Shown piece after piece: positions 35,703 to 45,174 of a DNA stretch of 64,000 nucleotides (position 1 is the first letter of the stretch; each line of letters begins with the position of its first letter). The position numbers were made by a program, and so were the translations under genes. Under the pieces are notes generated by a model, which saw only the letters and a program-made list of their open reading frames with translations, had not been told where the DNA came from and made no database searches. This DNA comes from Aulosira sp. FACHB-615 (GTDB lineage Bacteria; Cyanobacteriota; Cyanobacteriia; Cyanobacteriales; Nostocaceae). The stretch spans positions 22,775 through 86,774 of the forward strand of contig NZ_JACJSE010000027.1 of assembly GCF_014698045.1 (NCBI RefSeq). Reading direction: 5' to 3'.

Positions 35703-37793
35703 ATGGAAGCAATCTATGAATATGCCTGGCTGATTCCGGTGTTCCCTCTTTTAGGGGCGATGCTGGTCGGTTTGGGATTAATTTCGATCAATCAGGTGAC
35801 GAACCGCCTGCGGCAACTCAACGCTGCGTTGATTATCTCCTTGATGGGAGCAGCGATGGGCTTGTCGTTTGCCTTGCTGTGGAGTCAAATTCAAGGACAC
35901 CCGACTTATCTGCGGACTTTGGAATGGGCAGCAGCAGGGAATTTTCACCTGAGCATGGGCTATACAATTGACCACCTGACAGCCCTTATGCTGGTAATTG
36001 TGACAACCGTAGCCTTTTTAGTCATGGTCTATACCGATGGCTATATGGCACATGATCCAGGATATGTAAGGTTTTACGCTTATCTGAGCTTATTTGGCTC
36101 CTCAATGTTGGGTCTGGTGGTCAGTCCCAACTTAGTGCAAATTTATATCTTCTGGGAACTGGTAGGGATGTGTTCCTACTTGCTGGTCGGCTTTTGGTAC
36201 GATCGCAAGTCAGCCGCCGATGCCTGTCAAAAAGCATTTGTCACCAACCGCGTTGGTGACTTTGGCTTATTATTGGGGATTTTAGGCCTGTTTTGGGCAA
36301 CCGGTAGCTTTGATTTTCATATCATGGGCGATCGCCTCGCCCAACTGGTGCAATCAGGAACAATCAGCAATTTCCTCGCCATACTGTTTGCGATTTTGGT
36401 TTTCCTCGGCCCTGTTGCTAAATCAGCCCAGTTCCCCCTCCATGTCTGGCTACCAGATGCAATGGAAGGCCCGACACCAATTTCCGCCTTAATCCACGCC
36501 GCCACAATGGTGGCAGCAGGTGTATTTCTGGTAGCCCGGATGTACCCTGTGTTTGAACATGTCCCCGCCGCGATGAACGTAATTGCCTTTACTGGGGCAT
36601 TTACAGCATTTTTAGGGGCGACAATTGCAATTACGCAAAACGACATCAAAAAAGGCTTGGCCTACTCCACCATTTCCCAATTAGGTTACATGGTGATGGC
36701 GATGGGCGTAGGTGCTTACAGTGCTGGCTTATTCCATCTGATGACTCACGCTTACTTCAAGGCGATGCTGTTCTTGGGTTCCGGTTCTGTGATTCACGGG
36801 ATGGAAGGAGTCGTTGGCCATGACCCTGCTTTAGCCCAAGATATGCGACTGATGGGCAAACTGCGGAAATATATGCCCATCACAGCTATTACCTTTTTGA
36901 TTGGCTGCTTGGCAATTTCCGGGATGCCTCCGTTTGCAGGTTTTTGGTCAAAAGATGAAATTCTCGGTAAGGCTTTTGCTGCTAATCCATTTTTGTGGAT
37001 CATTGGCTGGCTAACGGCGGGAATCACTGCTTTTTATATGTTTAGAATGTATTTCATGACATTTGAAGGCAAATTCCGGGGTACTGACGAGAAAATCAAA
37101 GCCAAACTTAAGAAAGCATCAACCATCATTCTGGAATTAGAAGCTGAAGAACCAGCCCCGAATTTTGGCCCTGGGGCGATGAAACATGGTGAACTAGCCG
37201 CAACAGGAGACCATCATGGTTCTCATGGTCATCACAGCGATTCTCCCCATGAATCACCGTGGACAATGACCTTGCCATTATTAGTGTTGGCTGTACCTTC
37301 AATTTTGATTGGTTTGGTAGGAACTCCCTTTGCTAATTATTTCGAGGAATTTATTTACTCACCTAACGAAACTCTCGCTGAAGTTTTAGAAAAAGCCGCC
37401 GAATTTGAGCCGACGGAATTTTATATTATGGCGGGGGCTTCTGTGGGAATTTCCTTGATTGGGATTACCTTGGCTTCCTTGATGTACTTGCAACGGAAAA
37501 TTGACCCTGCTGCGATCGCTGCTAAAATTAAGCCTTTGTACGAGCTATCCCTCAACAAGTGGTACTTTGATGACATTTACCATCGTGTCTTTGTCCTCGG
37601 CTTGCGTCGCCTAGCTAGACAAGTCATGGAAGTTGACTTCCGCGTTGTTGATGGTGCTGTTAACCTCACAGGCTTTTTCACCCTAGTCAGTGGCGAAGGG
37701 CTGAAATATTTAGAAAATGGTCGCGTTCAATTCTATGCCTTGATTGTGTTTGGCGCAGTTTTGGGCTTGGTGATCGTTTTTGGCATTACCTGA
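35703..37793 (+). CDS. ndhF: NDH-1 subunit NdhF (NdhF1 type)
   Basis: About 696 residues, a large NuoL/NdhF antiporter-like subunit of the thylakoid NDH-1 complex (plastoquinone reduction, cyclic electron flow). It has roughly 16 membrane helices. Conserved parts include MGYTIDHLTALMLV, FWELVGMCSYLLVGFWY, VWLPDAMEGPTPISALIHAA and DIKKGLAYSTISQLGYM. A His-rich loop (GDHHGSHGHHSDSPH, about 502-516) precedes the long lateral-helix C-terminus. The ATG at 35703 overlaps an in-frame GTG at 35700. The likely partner, ndhD, lies 4.7 kb downstream. Confidence 0.95.
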   Translation: MEAIYEYAWLIPVFPLLGAMLVGLGLISINQVTNRLRQLNAALIISLMGAAMGLSFALLWSQIQGHPTYLRTLEWAAAGNFHLSMGYTIDHLTALMLVIVTTVAFLVMVYTDGYMAHDPGYVRFYAYLSLFGSSMLGLVVSPNLVQIYIFWELVGMCSYLLVGFWYDRKSAADACQKAFVTNRVGDFGLLLGILGLFWATGSFDFHIMGDRLAQLVQSGTISNFLAILFAILVFLGPVAKSAQFPLHVWLPDAMEGPTPISALIHAATMVAAGVFLVARMYPVFEHVPAAMNVIAFTGAFTAFLGATIAITQNDIKKGLAYSTISQLGYMVMAMGVGAYSAGLFHLMTHAYFKAMLFLGSGSVIHGMEGVVGHDPALAQDMRLMGKLRKYMPITAITFLIGCLAISGMPPFAGFWSKDEILGKAFAANPFLWIIGWLTAGITAFYMFRMYFMTFEGKFRGTDEKIKAKLKKASTIILELEAEEPAPNFGPGAMKHGELAATGDHHGSHGHHSDSPHESPWTMTLPLLVLAVPSILIGLVGTPFANYFEEFIYSPNETLAEVLEKAAEFEPTEFYIMAGASVGISLIGITLASLMYLQRKIDPAAIAAKIKPLYELSLNKWYFDDIYHRVFVLGLRRLARQVMEVDFRVVDGAVNLTGFFTLVSGEGLKYLENGRVQFYALIVFGAVLGLVIVFGIT

Positions 37794-37800
37794 TTTTTTA

Positions 37801-37830
37801 GGGTGGGCGACTGTCCACCCTTCAGTTTTT
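37801..37830 (+). terminator. Likely ndhF terminator
   Basis: GGGTGG and CCACCC (37801-37820) pair around a short loop, followed by TTCAGTTTTT. It lies 8 bp after the ndhF stop codon. Confidence 0.55.
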
Positions 37831-37904
37831 CATTTTTGAGAGTCTGAATTTAGGCTCTTTTTTTAGGCCTAAAAATTTTGAGAGAGTTCTTGCGTATCGC
37901 AAGA

Positions 37905-38390
37905 TTAACCTTGTTCTTGGTAATAACGATCTAAAAAACTTTGGATGAGAGCAGAAGATGCACGAAAGGTGGTTAATTGCAATTTAGAAATGGTGTTAGG
38001 AAAATCGATTATATCTTGGGTTCCTGCACGATAAAGAACACCAAGTAAACCTGTAACATTAAGACCTTGTGCGATCGCTGCTTGTCGAGCATCCAGATCA
38101 TCTAAGATCACTAGGGCAGCGTTGAGTTGAACAGCCAGAGAAATGGTTTCTTGCTCACCCATACCAAGTTTGCTAGATAAGTTAGGTAATAGGGGCGTGG
38201 TAGTTTGAATCTCTAACCAGCTTGGAGATTGGGTAATCCAGTTTTGAACTTGGATGTAAGAACCTTCGGCAAGAAGTTCTGTGCAGACAGCATTAGGGAT
38301 GATAATGCGACCGAAAAGTTGAGGCAGAATTTCAATACACTCAATCAAGATGAGATAGCACAAAGGTGAAGTATCGCAAACAACTATCAT
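37905..38390 (-). CDS. PIN-domain toxin, DUF3368 type
   Basis: A 161-residue PIN-fold nuclease of the DUF3368 group. The first acidic residue is in VVCDTSPLCYLI; IIIPNAVCTELL and GMGEQETISLAVQL carry later conserved Glu residues; LVILDDLDARQAA has the final Asp pair. PIN toxins cleave RNA using Mg2+. It is translationally coupled (4-bp overlap) to the UPF0175 gene upstream. The pair is on the minus strand between ndhF and ndhD, on the opposite strand to both. Confidence 0.87.
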   Translation of the reverse strand: MIVVCDTSPLCYLILIECIEILPQLFGRIIIPNAVCTELLAEGSYIQVQNWITQSPSWLEIQTTTPLLPNLSSKLGMGEQETISLAVQLNAALVILDDLDARQAAIAQGLNVTGLLGVLYRAGTQDIIDFPNTISKLQLTTFRASSALIQSFLDRYYQEQG

Positions 38391-38656
38391 GGCTGAGTCA
38401 TCGCTTGATCAATAGCTTGCAAATCTTGCTCTAAGTCAGCTAAGGTGTAGGCTTGGTAAGCTTCATAGGCTTTAAGAAAAGCATCGGTAGCTAGTCGAGA
38501 AGAAAGATTTAACAGACGTTGAACTTGAGCAGTAGAAATTTGCCGATGGCGATAAGCTTCCACTACCAGCGATTCTAAGGCGCGGCGAGAAAGTTGGTCA
38601 GGGGTATTAGCGAGTTGATGGGCAATGTCATCGGGTATTTCAATGGTAATTTGCAT
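38387..38656 (-). CDS. UPF0175-family antitoxin
   Basis: An 89-residue protein. The N-terminal strand MQITIEIPDDIAHQLA is followed by helices RRALESLVVEAYRHRQIS and TAQVQRLLNLSSRLATDAFLKAYEAYQAYTLADL. UPF0175 proteins are the usual partners of DUF3368 PIN toxins. It probably neutralises the toxin and represses its own promoter. Confidence 0.87.
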   Translation of the reverse strand: MQITIEIPDDIAHQLANTPDQLSRRALESLVVEAYRHRQISTAQVQRLLNLSSRLATDAFLKAYEAYQAYTLADLEQDLQAIDQAMTQP

Positions 38657-39224
38657 TTGTACTATCCTTTGATGGATGTATGATCCTTCTTTTTAAGAAT
38701 AACTGAGCAGCATCAGAGATTTTGAGCAATGCTCCGGTTAGACTAGGCGATCGCAGGCAAAATCCAATTTCGAGAGATGATATTTTTCTTACACAGCGAT
38801 GGTATATCTTTTTATTTGGCAGTCTCTGAGCCAAGTAGTATGTGTATGTATCCAAAACCTCTACACACCGCACTCATAAGCCCAATTTTCATAGAAAATT
38901 TTTGTGTGTAAATCCTAATAATCAAGACTTAGATATTGACAGCAAAGCCAAAATAACAGGTAAAGTTTACAGGTTGATAGCTGGATTTTTGAATGATATT
39001 TTAGCGAAGCTTACGGCGGGCTACGTCTACGCACTCAATCAAAGAAGATTAATTAAAGTCTGAAACAACGTATTTACGTTAATACACAAGATACTCGCTT
39101 TGTACAGTATGCAATTCCGAATAATATGCTTTTTTATTAAAAATATCTTAAATTTTTGATGTATTTTCCCGACATGGCTTTAGTATGCGTGGGGTAATCT
39201 TACTGTCATAGAGAGTATAAAAAA
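38657..39224. other. 568-bp spacer with repeat fragments
   Basis: No credible gene. 38841-38915 contains GTATCCAAAACCTCTACACA and TTTTGTGTGTAAATCCT, a diverged relative of the TGCGTAAGTCCT family. AGCGAAGCTTACGGCGGGCT at 39003-39022 is another dispersed cyanobacterial repeat. The last 200 bp should hold the promoter of the secreted protein. Confidence 0.5.
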
Positions 39225-39701
39225 ATGAAACTCTTTACATCTCTGAAAAATCTTGTGGCTTACTCACTGGTATTGCTAGTTACAGTTTGCGGTTTGTTGT
39301 TAACACCACCTAACGCTCTTGCTGTTTCTGTAGACTTTGGAGCTACACAGTATCTTGCCTTTGATGCTGGTACACAAACTCAAGATGTTGATGCTGCGAT
39401 CGCATCTTACAGAAGCTTAAAGGGCAAAGTTTCCAAAAATGAAACCCTGACAACAGATGAAGTCAAAGGCGCTTTAGGGGTTATTAACGCAAAAATTAAT
39501 GCCGCAGTACAAGAAAAGAAAGATGTTTTAGCAGCTGATCCAAGTGCATCAACTGAAAGTTTTGATTCATCAATTGCCTCTTACAGAAGCTTGAAGGGCA
39601 AAGTTTCCAAAAATGAAACCCTGACAATTGATGAAACCAAAGATGTATTAAAAGCTATTAATTCCAAAATTAATGCTCTAGTGCAAGAAAAGAAAGCTTA
39701 G
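39225..39701 (+). CDS. Secreted protein with two internal repeats
   Basis: A 158-residue protein with a signal peptide (LVAYSLVLLVTVCGLLLTP, cleavage near ALA/V). The mature part has two copies of a roughly 42-residue unit, ASYRSLKGKVSKNETLT and then a helix ending INAKINA or INSKINA VQEKK. The repeats are 58 codons apart. Their DNA is nearly identical over 56 nt (39405-39460 against 39579-39634, three differences), so the duplication is recent. Helical, lysine-rich and probably periplasmic. I know no function. Confidence 0.78.
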   Translation: MKLFTSLKNLVAYSLVLLVTVCGLLLTPPNALAVSVDFGATQYLAFDAGTQTQDVDAAIASYRSLKGKVSKNETLTTDEVKGALGVINAKINAAVQEKKDVLAADPSASTESFDSSIASYRSLKGKVSKNETLTIDETKDVLKAINSKINALVQEKKA

Positions 39702-40037
39702 TCAACAACTAAATAATTGATTGGTGCATAAATGCCCATCTATTTTTAGTCTATCGGGTGAGTTAGGATAGTCAAAATTTGCTTAACTCAATATCCACAA
39801 TACCTGCTTTTAACTCACCTGATATGATACTTGTAGTGTAATGCTATAAAAGGTATTAATGAGAGTTAGCCTGCGTAAGCAGGCTTTGTTCGTATAGTCC
39901 CAGACTTCCTGCTTGGTATCAATCAACAGTCTTCGCCACACAAGTAAATTACCCAGACTGATTTGGGCAATATTAATACTAAGAATATCGCAATTTACTT
40001 GTTTTCCCTCTTTTAACTGGGCTGGAGATTAATCACT
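39702..40037. other. Spacer with a hairpin repeat
   Basis: No gene. AGCCTGCGTAAGCAGGCT at 39868-39885 is a 7-bp stem with a GTAA loop followed by TTGTT, a common dispersed cyanobacterial hairpin that could end the secreted-protein transcript. Confidence 0.5.
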
Positions 40038-42176
40038 ATGTTGCTTGAATCTAAGTATCAAGAGCTACCAACTTGTTGTCAGCAGCGAGATCATCTCATA
40101 ACAGATTTAGAGAATACACAAAAATCACTTCAAGATACTCAGCAGAAATTATTTGCGTTGGTTGAGTATCATCCGTTAGGAATTATTCAATGGAATATAG
40201 ATTTTGAGGTTTTAGACTGGAATCCGGCGGCTGAACGTATCTTTGGGTACAGTAAATCAGATGTACTCAATGTTCATATTGGAGAAATTCTCTTACCTAG
40301 TATTCCTAGAGAAGATGTCAATCAGTTAATGACTGCATTAATCAAACAACATGGAGGAAATTACTGTACTAATAATAATTTCACGAAAGATGGCAAAATG
40401 ATTACTTGCGAGTGGCATCACACTCCTGTAGTGGATTGTCAAGGAAATGTGACTGGTGTTTTGTCTATCGTTGAAGATATTACAAGTCATAAAAATACTT
40501 ATGTTACTGCCCACCAACAAGCAGAAATCACTCTCAAAAAATCCCTGAAAGAATTAGCAGATATCAAATTCGCTTTAGACCAATCATCGATTATTGCCGT
40601 AACTAACAATAAAGGGATGATTGAATATGTGAATGATAATTTTTGTCAAATCTCTCAATATCAACCAGCAGAACTAATCGGCAAAACCCATAGAATTATC
40701 AATTCTGGCTATCACTCCCAAGAGTTCTTTCAAGAGATGTGGTTAACTATTAGCCAGGGAAGGGTATGGAAAGGAGAAGTTAAAAATTTGGCAAAGGATG
40801 GCACATATTATTGGGTAGATACAACAATTGTACCTGTTTTAGATGAGCAAGGTAAACCCCAGCAATATGTAGCTATTCGTAATGATATTACTGCGCGTAA
40901 ACAAACAGAAATCACGCTCAAAAAATCGCTCAAAGAAGTAGCAGATATCAAATTTGCTTTAGATCAATCATCAATTGTTGCGGTAACTAACAATAAAGGG
41001 ATGATTGAATATGTGAATGATAAGTTTTGTCAAATTTCCCAATATCAACCAGCAGAACTAATTGGGAAAACCCATAGAATTATCAATTCTGGCTATCATT
41101 CCCAAGAGTTTTTTCAAGAGATGTGGTTCACTATTAGCCAGGGGAAAGTCTGGAAAGGCGAAGTGAAAAATTTAGCTAAGGATGGCACTTATTATTGGGT
41201 AGATACGACAATTGTGCCTTTGTTAGATGAGCAAGGCAAACCCCAACAATATGTAGCCATTCGTAATGATATTACTGCGCGTAAACAAACAGAAGCAGAA
41301 CTCAGTCAAAAAGCCAAGGAATTAGAACAAGCTTTAGAGGAATTACAACATACACAATTGCAACTGATTCAAACGGAAAAAATGTCTTCTTTGGGACAAC
41401 TAGTTGCGGGGGTTGCTCATGAAATCAATAACCCAGTGAGTTTTATTTTTGGCAATCTCAAACATGCCTATCAATATACTCAAAATTTGCTCAACATCCT
41501 GAAACTTTACCAATCTCATTATCCAGAACCAGACTTAGAAATTCAAGAAGAAGCTGAAAATTGTGATTTAGAATTTTTAGTCGAGGATTTGCCAAAACTT
41601 TATTCTTCAATGACAGTTGGAGCAAATCGCATCAGCGAGATTGTCGCTTCTCTCCGCAGCTTTTCTCGTCTGGATGAATCTGATTTAAAAGCTGCTGATA
41701 TACATCAGGGTCTGGATAGTACTTTAATGATTTTAGAGCATCGTCTGGCATCTAAAACAGATAGACCCAAGATTTTAGTCATTAAGGAATATGGTAATTT
41801 ACCTTTAGTTGAATGTTATGCTGGGCAACTCAACCAAGTATTTATGAATATTTTGCTGAATGCGATTGATGCGTTAGAAGAAAATGTCCAGCAGCTAACA
41901 CCAACTATTTACATTCGTACAGCTATGCCAAATTCCACACAAGTCAAAATCAGCATCATCGATAATGGTGTGGGGATGTCAGATGAAGTCAGACAAAAAA
42001 TATTTGACCCATTTTTTACAAGTAAACCTATAGGTAAAGGAACAGGGATGGGTTTGTCTATTAGTTACCAAATTATTACTAACAGACATCAAGGGTCTTT
42101 AGAATGTATTTCCTCTCCAGGAAAAGGTGCTGAATTTATCATGACAATTCCCGTTTACTTAAGGGCAGAGAGTTGA
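40038..42176 (+). CDS. Multi-PAS sensor histidine kinase
   Basis: A 712-residue cytosolic kinase with no membrane helix. A short coiled coil (about 1-40) leads to three PAS/PAC domains: about 41-155, 160-285 and 290-413. The second and third are nearly identical over 128 residues (KSLKE-ADIKFALDQSS to NDITARKQTE), from a 384-bp tandem duplication. A coiled coil follows, then the kinase core: H-box GVAHEINNPVSFI, N-box MNILLNAIDAL, G1 DNGVGM and G2 GTGMGLSI. No receiver domain or cognate regulator is adjacent. PAS ligands (heme, flavin or other) are not evident. Confidence 0.92.
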   Translation: MLLESKYQELPTCCQQRDHLITDLENTQKSLQDTQQKLFALVEYHPLGIIQWNIDFEVLDWNPAAERIFGYSKSDVLNVHIGEILLPSIPREDVNQLMTALIKQHGGNYCTNNNFTKDGKMITCEWHHTPVVDCQGNVTGVLSIVEDITSHKNTYVTAHQQAEITLKKSLKELADIKFALDQSSIIAVTNNKGMIEYVNDNFCQISQYQPAELIGKTHRIINSGYHSQEFFQEMWLTISQGRVWKGEVKNLAKDGTYYWVDTTIVPVLDEQGKPQQYVAIRNDITARKQTEITLKKSLKEVADIKFALDQSSIVAVTNNKGMIEYVNDKFCQISQYQPAELIGKTHRIINSGYHSQEFFQEMWFTISQGKVWKGEVKNLAKDGTYYWVDTTIVPLLDEQGKPQQYVAIRNDITARKQTEAELSQKAKELEQALEELQHTQLQLIQTEKMSSLGQLVAGVAHEINNPVSFIFGNLKHAYQYTQNLLNILKLYQSHYPEPDLEIQEEAENCDLEFLVEDLPKLYSSMTVGANRISEIVASLRSFSRLDESDLKAADIHQGLDSTLMILEHRLASKTDRPKILVIKEYGNLPLVECYAGQLNQVFMNILLNAIDALEENVQQLTPTIYIRTAMPNSTQVKISIIDNGVGMSDEVRQKIFDPFFTSKPIGKGTGMGLSISYQIITNRHQGSLECISSPGKGAEFIMTIPVYLRAES
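40524..41291 (+). repeat. 384-bp tandem duplication inside the kinase gene
   Basis: The segment starting GAAATCA at 40524 recurs at 40908, exactly 384 bp (128 codons) later, in frame. It duplicates one PAS/PAC module with its linker. Many stretches are identical between copies, so the event is recent or kept uniform by gene conversion. Confidence 0.85.
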
Positions 42177-42190
42177 ATCTGCCAACGGTC

Positions 42191-42226
42191 TTAATTACGA
42201 ATTGTGAATTACGAATTACGAATTTT
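42191..42226. repeat. AATTACGAATT short tandem repeat
   Basis: TTAATTACGAATTGTGAATT is followed by repeated ACGAATT units downstream of the kinase gene. It is a small Nostoc-type short tandem repeat with no coding role. Confidence 0.6.
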
Positions 42227-42458
42227 TATAAAAGGGTGCGATCGCAGTCCTAAAATTTTAGATAAACTGCTGGCTGAAAGCGGGTATTCTCACCGATACT
42301 GAGTCACCGCTAAAGTTAAAAAATACTACCACAACCACAAATGGGGATTGTCCACTTAATTAAATCAACCTAACAAGGAATGCCAAATCCCCAAAAAGCT
42401 GCTACTTAATAGCTAGGGCTTCCTTGATAAACATGATTTTGATTGTAGACAAATTGTG

Positions 42459-44036
42459 ATGAATACAGCTAATTTCCCGTGGCTGACGACAATTATCCTC
42501 TTGCCGATTGCGGCATCACTCTTGATTCCGATTATCCCGGATAAAGATGGTAAAACAGTGCGTTGGTATTCCCTGATTGTCGGGTTGATAGACTTCGCGC
42601 TGATTGTCTACGCCTTTTATACCGGGTACGACTTCTCTAACCCAGATTTGCAGCTAGTTGAAAGTTATGCCTGGGTACCACAACTAGATTTGAAGTGGTC
42701 AGTAGGGGCAGATGGCTTATCCATGCCCCTAATTATTTTGACTGGATTCATTACTACCCTGGCAATACTAGCAGCTTGGCCTGTCACCCTCAAACCCAGG
42801 CTATTTTACTTTTTAATCCTGGCGATGTATGGCGGACAAATTGCCGTCTTCGCTGTGCAGGATATGTTGCTGTTTTTCTTGGTGTGGGAACTGGAATTGA
42901 TTCCGGTTTACCTGCTGTTGGCAATTTGGGGTGGTAAAAAGCGGCAATACGCAGCGACCAAGTTTATTTTGTACACAGCTGGCGGTTCGCTGTTTATTTT
43001 GGTCGGCGCGTTGACGATGGCCTTTTATGGCGATACAGTCACCTTTGATATGCACTCTCTCGGCCTCAAAGATTACGCCCTCAATTTTGAGTTGTTACTC
43101 TATGCTGGCTTTTTGATTGCCTACGCCGTCAAATTACCCATCATTCCCCTGCATACCTGGCTACCCGATGCCCACGGTGAAGCAACAGCACCCGTACACA
43201 TGTTACTGGCTGGTATTCTCTTGAAAATGGGCGGTTACGCCTTGATTCGGATGAATGCCCAAATGCTGCCCGATGCCCATGCGTATTTTGCCCCAGTTCT
43301 CGTCATTTTAGGGGTAGTTAACATTATCTACGCCGCCCTGACATCCTTTGCCCAGCGAAACCTCAAGCGCAAAATTGCCTACTCCTCAATTTCCCACATG
43401 GGCTTTGTGACTATTGGTATCGCCTCCTTCACTGATTTGGGCTTGAGTGGTGCAGTATTACAAATGGTGTCGCATGGCTTAATTGGGGCGAGTTTGTTCT
43501 TCTTGGTTGGTGCAACCTACGATCGCACACACACCCTAATGCTGGATGAAATGGGCGGTGTTGGTAAGCGGATGCAGAAAATTTTTGCTATGTTCACTAC
43601 CTGTTCAATGGCTTCTTTAGCATTGCCAGGAATGAGCGGTTTCGTAGCAGAATTAATGATATTTGTGGGCTTTGCCACTAGCGATGCTTATAGCTCTACC
43701 TTCAAAGTTATCGTAGTCTTTTTGATGGCAGTGGGTGTAATTTTAACCCCAATTTATTTGCTATCAATGTTGCGGGAAATTTTCTACGGCAAAGAAAACG
43801 AAGAATTGGTTTCGCACCAGAAACTTATCGATGCCGAACCCCGCGAAGTCTTTATCATTGCTTGTTTGCTAGTACCAATTATTGGTATCGGGTTCTATCC
43901 TAAATTGCTGACTCAAATTTACGACGCTACAACCGTACAATTGACAGCAAGATTGCGCGATTCTGTACCAACTTTGGCACAGGAAAAAGAAGAAGCACCA
44001 AAGCTTTCATTGAATGCGCCAACAATTGGTAATTAG
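42459..44036 (+). CDS. ndhD: NDH-1 subunit NdhD (NdhD1 type)
   Basis: About 525 residues, the NuoM/NdhD antiporter-like subunit of thylakoid NDH-1, with roughly 14 membrane helices. Key segments: SVGADGLSMPLIILT, FFLVWELELIPVYLLL (conserved Glu), KLPIIPLHTWLPDAHGEA, and SISHMGFVTIG. The Glu and Lys residues of the proton path appear present. The ATG at 42459 overlaps an in-frame GTG (42456), the same arrangement as in ndhF. Probably pairs with the ndhF product in the NDH-1L complex. Confidence 0.95.
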   Translation: MNTANFPWLTTIILLPIAASLLIPIIPDKDGKTVRWYSLIVGLIDFALIVYAFYTGYDFSNPDLQLVESYAWVPQLDLKWSVGADGLSMPLIILTGFITTLAILAAWPVTLKPRLFYFLILAMYGGQIAVFAVQDMLLFFLVWELELIPVYLLLAIWGGKKRQYAATKFILYTAGGSLFILVGALTMAFYGDTVTFDMHSLGLKDYALNFELLLYAGFLIAYAVKLPIIPLHTWLPDAHGEATAPVHMLLAGILLKMGGYALIRMNAQMLPDAHAYFAPVLVILGVVNIIYAALTSFAQRNLKRKIAYSSISHMGFVTIGIASFTDLGLSGAVLQMVSHGLIGASLFFLVGATYDRTHTLMLDEMGGVGKRMQKIFAMFTTCSMASLALPGMSGFVAELMIFVGFATSDAYSSTFKVIVVFLMAVGVILTPIYLLSMLREIFYGKENEELVSHQKLIDAEPREVFIIACLLVPIIGIGFYPKLLTQIYDATTVQLTARLRDSVPTLAQEKEEAPKLSLNAPTIGN

Positions 44037-44066
44037 TCAGCAATTGATAAATACAATTATTTTTTC

Positions 44067-44093
44067 AGGCGGGTTTGATACTCGCCTTTTTTA
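44067..44093 (+). terminator. ndhD terminator
   Basis: AGGCG (44067-44071) and CGCCT (44083-44087) pair around an 11-nt loop, followed by a T-run (TTTTTT). It lies about 30 bp after the ndhD stop. Confidence 0.6.
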
Positions 44094-44212
44094 TATAGCA
44101 GTCCTATTTGAGAAATGAACAAGAGATATCAGATACCAAACTCTATAAACTTGTTAACGAACCACAGAGGAACAGAGAACGTAGAGAGGAGAGAGAAATG
44201 CTTTATAGGGCT

Positions 44213-44345
44213 GCTATAGTAATCCGGTTTGATTTCTGAATTTATTTGTGTAGGTAGGGAATAGGGAATGGGGAGTCGGGAGTAGGAAAGAAGCCTGATC
44301 TGAGTGTACTGATTTTTTTCCCAAATCAAATATGAGTCCTATATA
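44213..44345. repeat. Long inverted repeat, left copy
   Basis: About 133 bp that match 45341-45475 in reverse complement with scattered differences. Shared landmarks: GCTGCTATAG (GACTGCTATAG in the other copy), CGGTTTGATT, GGGAATGGGGAGT, CTGATCTG, GTACTGATTTTTTTC and AAATCAAATATGAGTCCTA. The two copies flank the Uma2-family gene. Confidence 0.75.
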
Positions 44346-44451
44346 CAACTAAAGTAATAATTTAGATATGAAAACTTTGCGATATCTACATATATCAAAA
44401 TTCCATTATTTTCTAAAATCTTTCTAGAAATCGCATCTACTCAGACCACTC

Positions 44452-45174
44452 ATGTTAAACTACAACCCGTTACACTGTTTGCCATCTTCCGAAGAGCTAC
44501 CAGACTCAGAGGATACACCTGTGGATAATGAACTACAAGATTTAATTCCCAGCTTGCTAAAATCGACACTCGCCTTTGTGTGGTCTGAGCGTTGGGATTG
44601 GTTTTTTGGCTTAAAGATGGGAATTTATTACGACCCAAAAAAAGCTGCGATCGCGCCTGATGCGTTTCTCAGTGTGGGGGTTAAACGCTTTATTGATGGT
44701 GACTTACGCCTGAGTTATGTAATGTGGGAAGAAAAACAACCACCAGTTTTAGCACTAGAGGTCGTTTCTCAAATCAGTCATGGTGAATACAGTACCAGAA
44801 AAGAATTTTACGCTAAAGAATTGGGTGTTTTATACTACGTTATCTACAAACCTCTGCGAAAGAAAAAGCCCCCTCTGGAAGTTTATCAATTACAGGACGG
44901 GGAGTATTTCTTAATACCAGGAAACCCGGTTTGGCTACCAGAAATTGGTTTAGGAATTGGTCTAGAACGGGGAATATATCAAGGTCTTGCACGAGAATGG
45001 TTGTATTGGTATAACGAGGAAGGACAAAAGATACTCACCCCCGAAGAACGCATTTACGAAATCGAAGCACAATTAAATTTTGAGCGTCAGCTACGTATCC
45101 AAACAGAACAAAAAATGCAATTGCTGGCTGAACAATTAAGAGCTTTAGGTGTAGAACCTGAAAGTTTAGCCTGA
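44452..45174 (+). CDS. Uma2-family (DUF820) nuclease-fold protein
   Basis: A 240-residue protein of the Uma2/DUF820 family, a PD-(D/E)XK-like fold very common in cyanobacteria. Conserved parts are KMGIYYDPKKAAIAPDAFLSV (the PD in APD), PPVLALEVVSQISHGEYSTRK (E-V core strand) and YAKELGVLYYVIYKP. The C-terminus ends in a coiled coil (IYEIEAQLNFERQLRIQTEQ). Biological role and nuclease activity are unproven for the family. A pair of long inverted repeats flanks the gene, so it may travel as a small cassette. Confidence 0.87.
   Translation: MLNYNPLHCLPSSEELPDSEDTPVDNELQDLIPSLLKSTLAFVWSERWDWFFGLKMGIYYDPKKAAIAPDAFLSVGVKRFIDGDLRLSYVMWEEKQPPVLALEVVSQISHGEYSTRKEFYAKELGVLYYVIYKPLRKKKPPLEVYQLQDGEYFLIPGNPVWLPEIGLGIGLERGIYQGLAREWLYWYNEEGQKILTPEERIYEIEAQLNFERQLRIQTEQKMQLLAEQLRALGVEPESLA

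Larger units (their letters stand above)
44037..44451. other. Spacer between ndhD and the Uma2 gene
   Basis: Contains the ndhD terminator (44067-44093) and one arm of a long inverted repeat (44213-44345). The remainder is AT-rich, with no gene. Confidence 0.55.

Noticed and set aside
35512..35703. 63-codon frame between thioredoxin and ndhF
   Set aside because: Contains a hairpin spacer, no motif, and no conservation cue.
38842..39063. 73-codon plus-strand frame before the secreted protein
   Set aside because: It runs through two dispersed repeats and lacks any recognisable feature.
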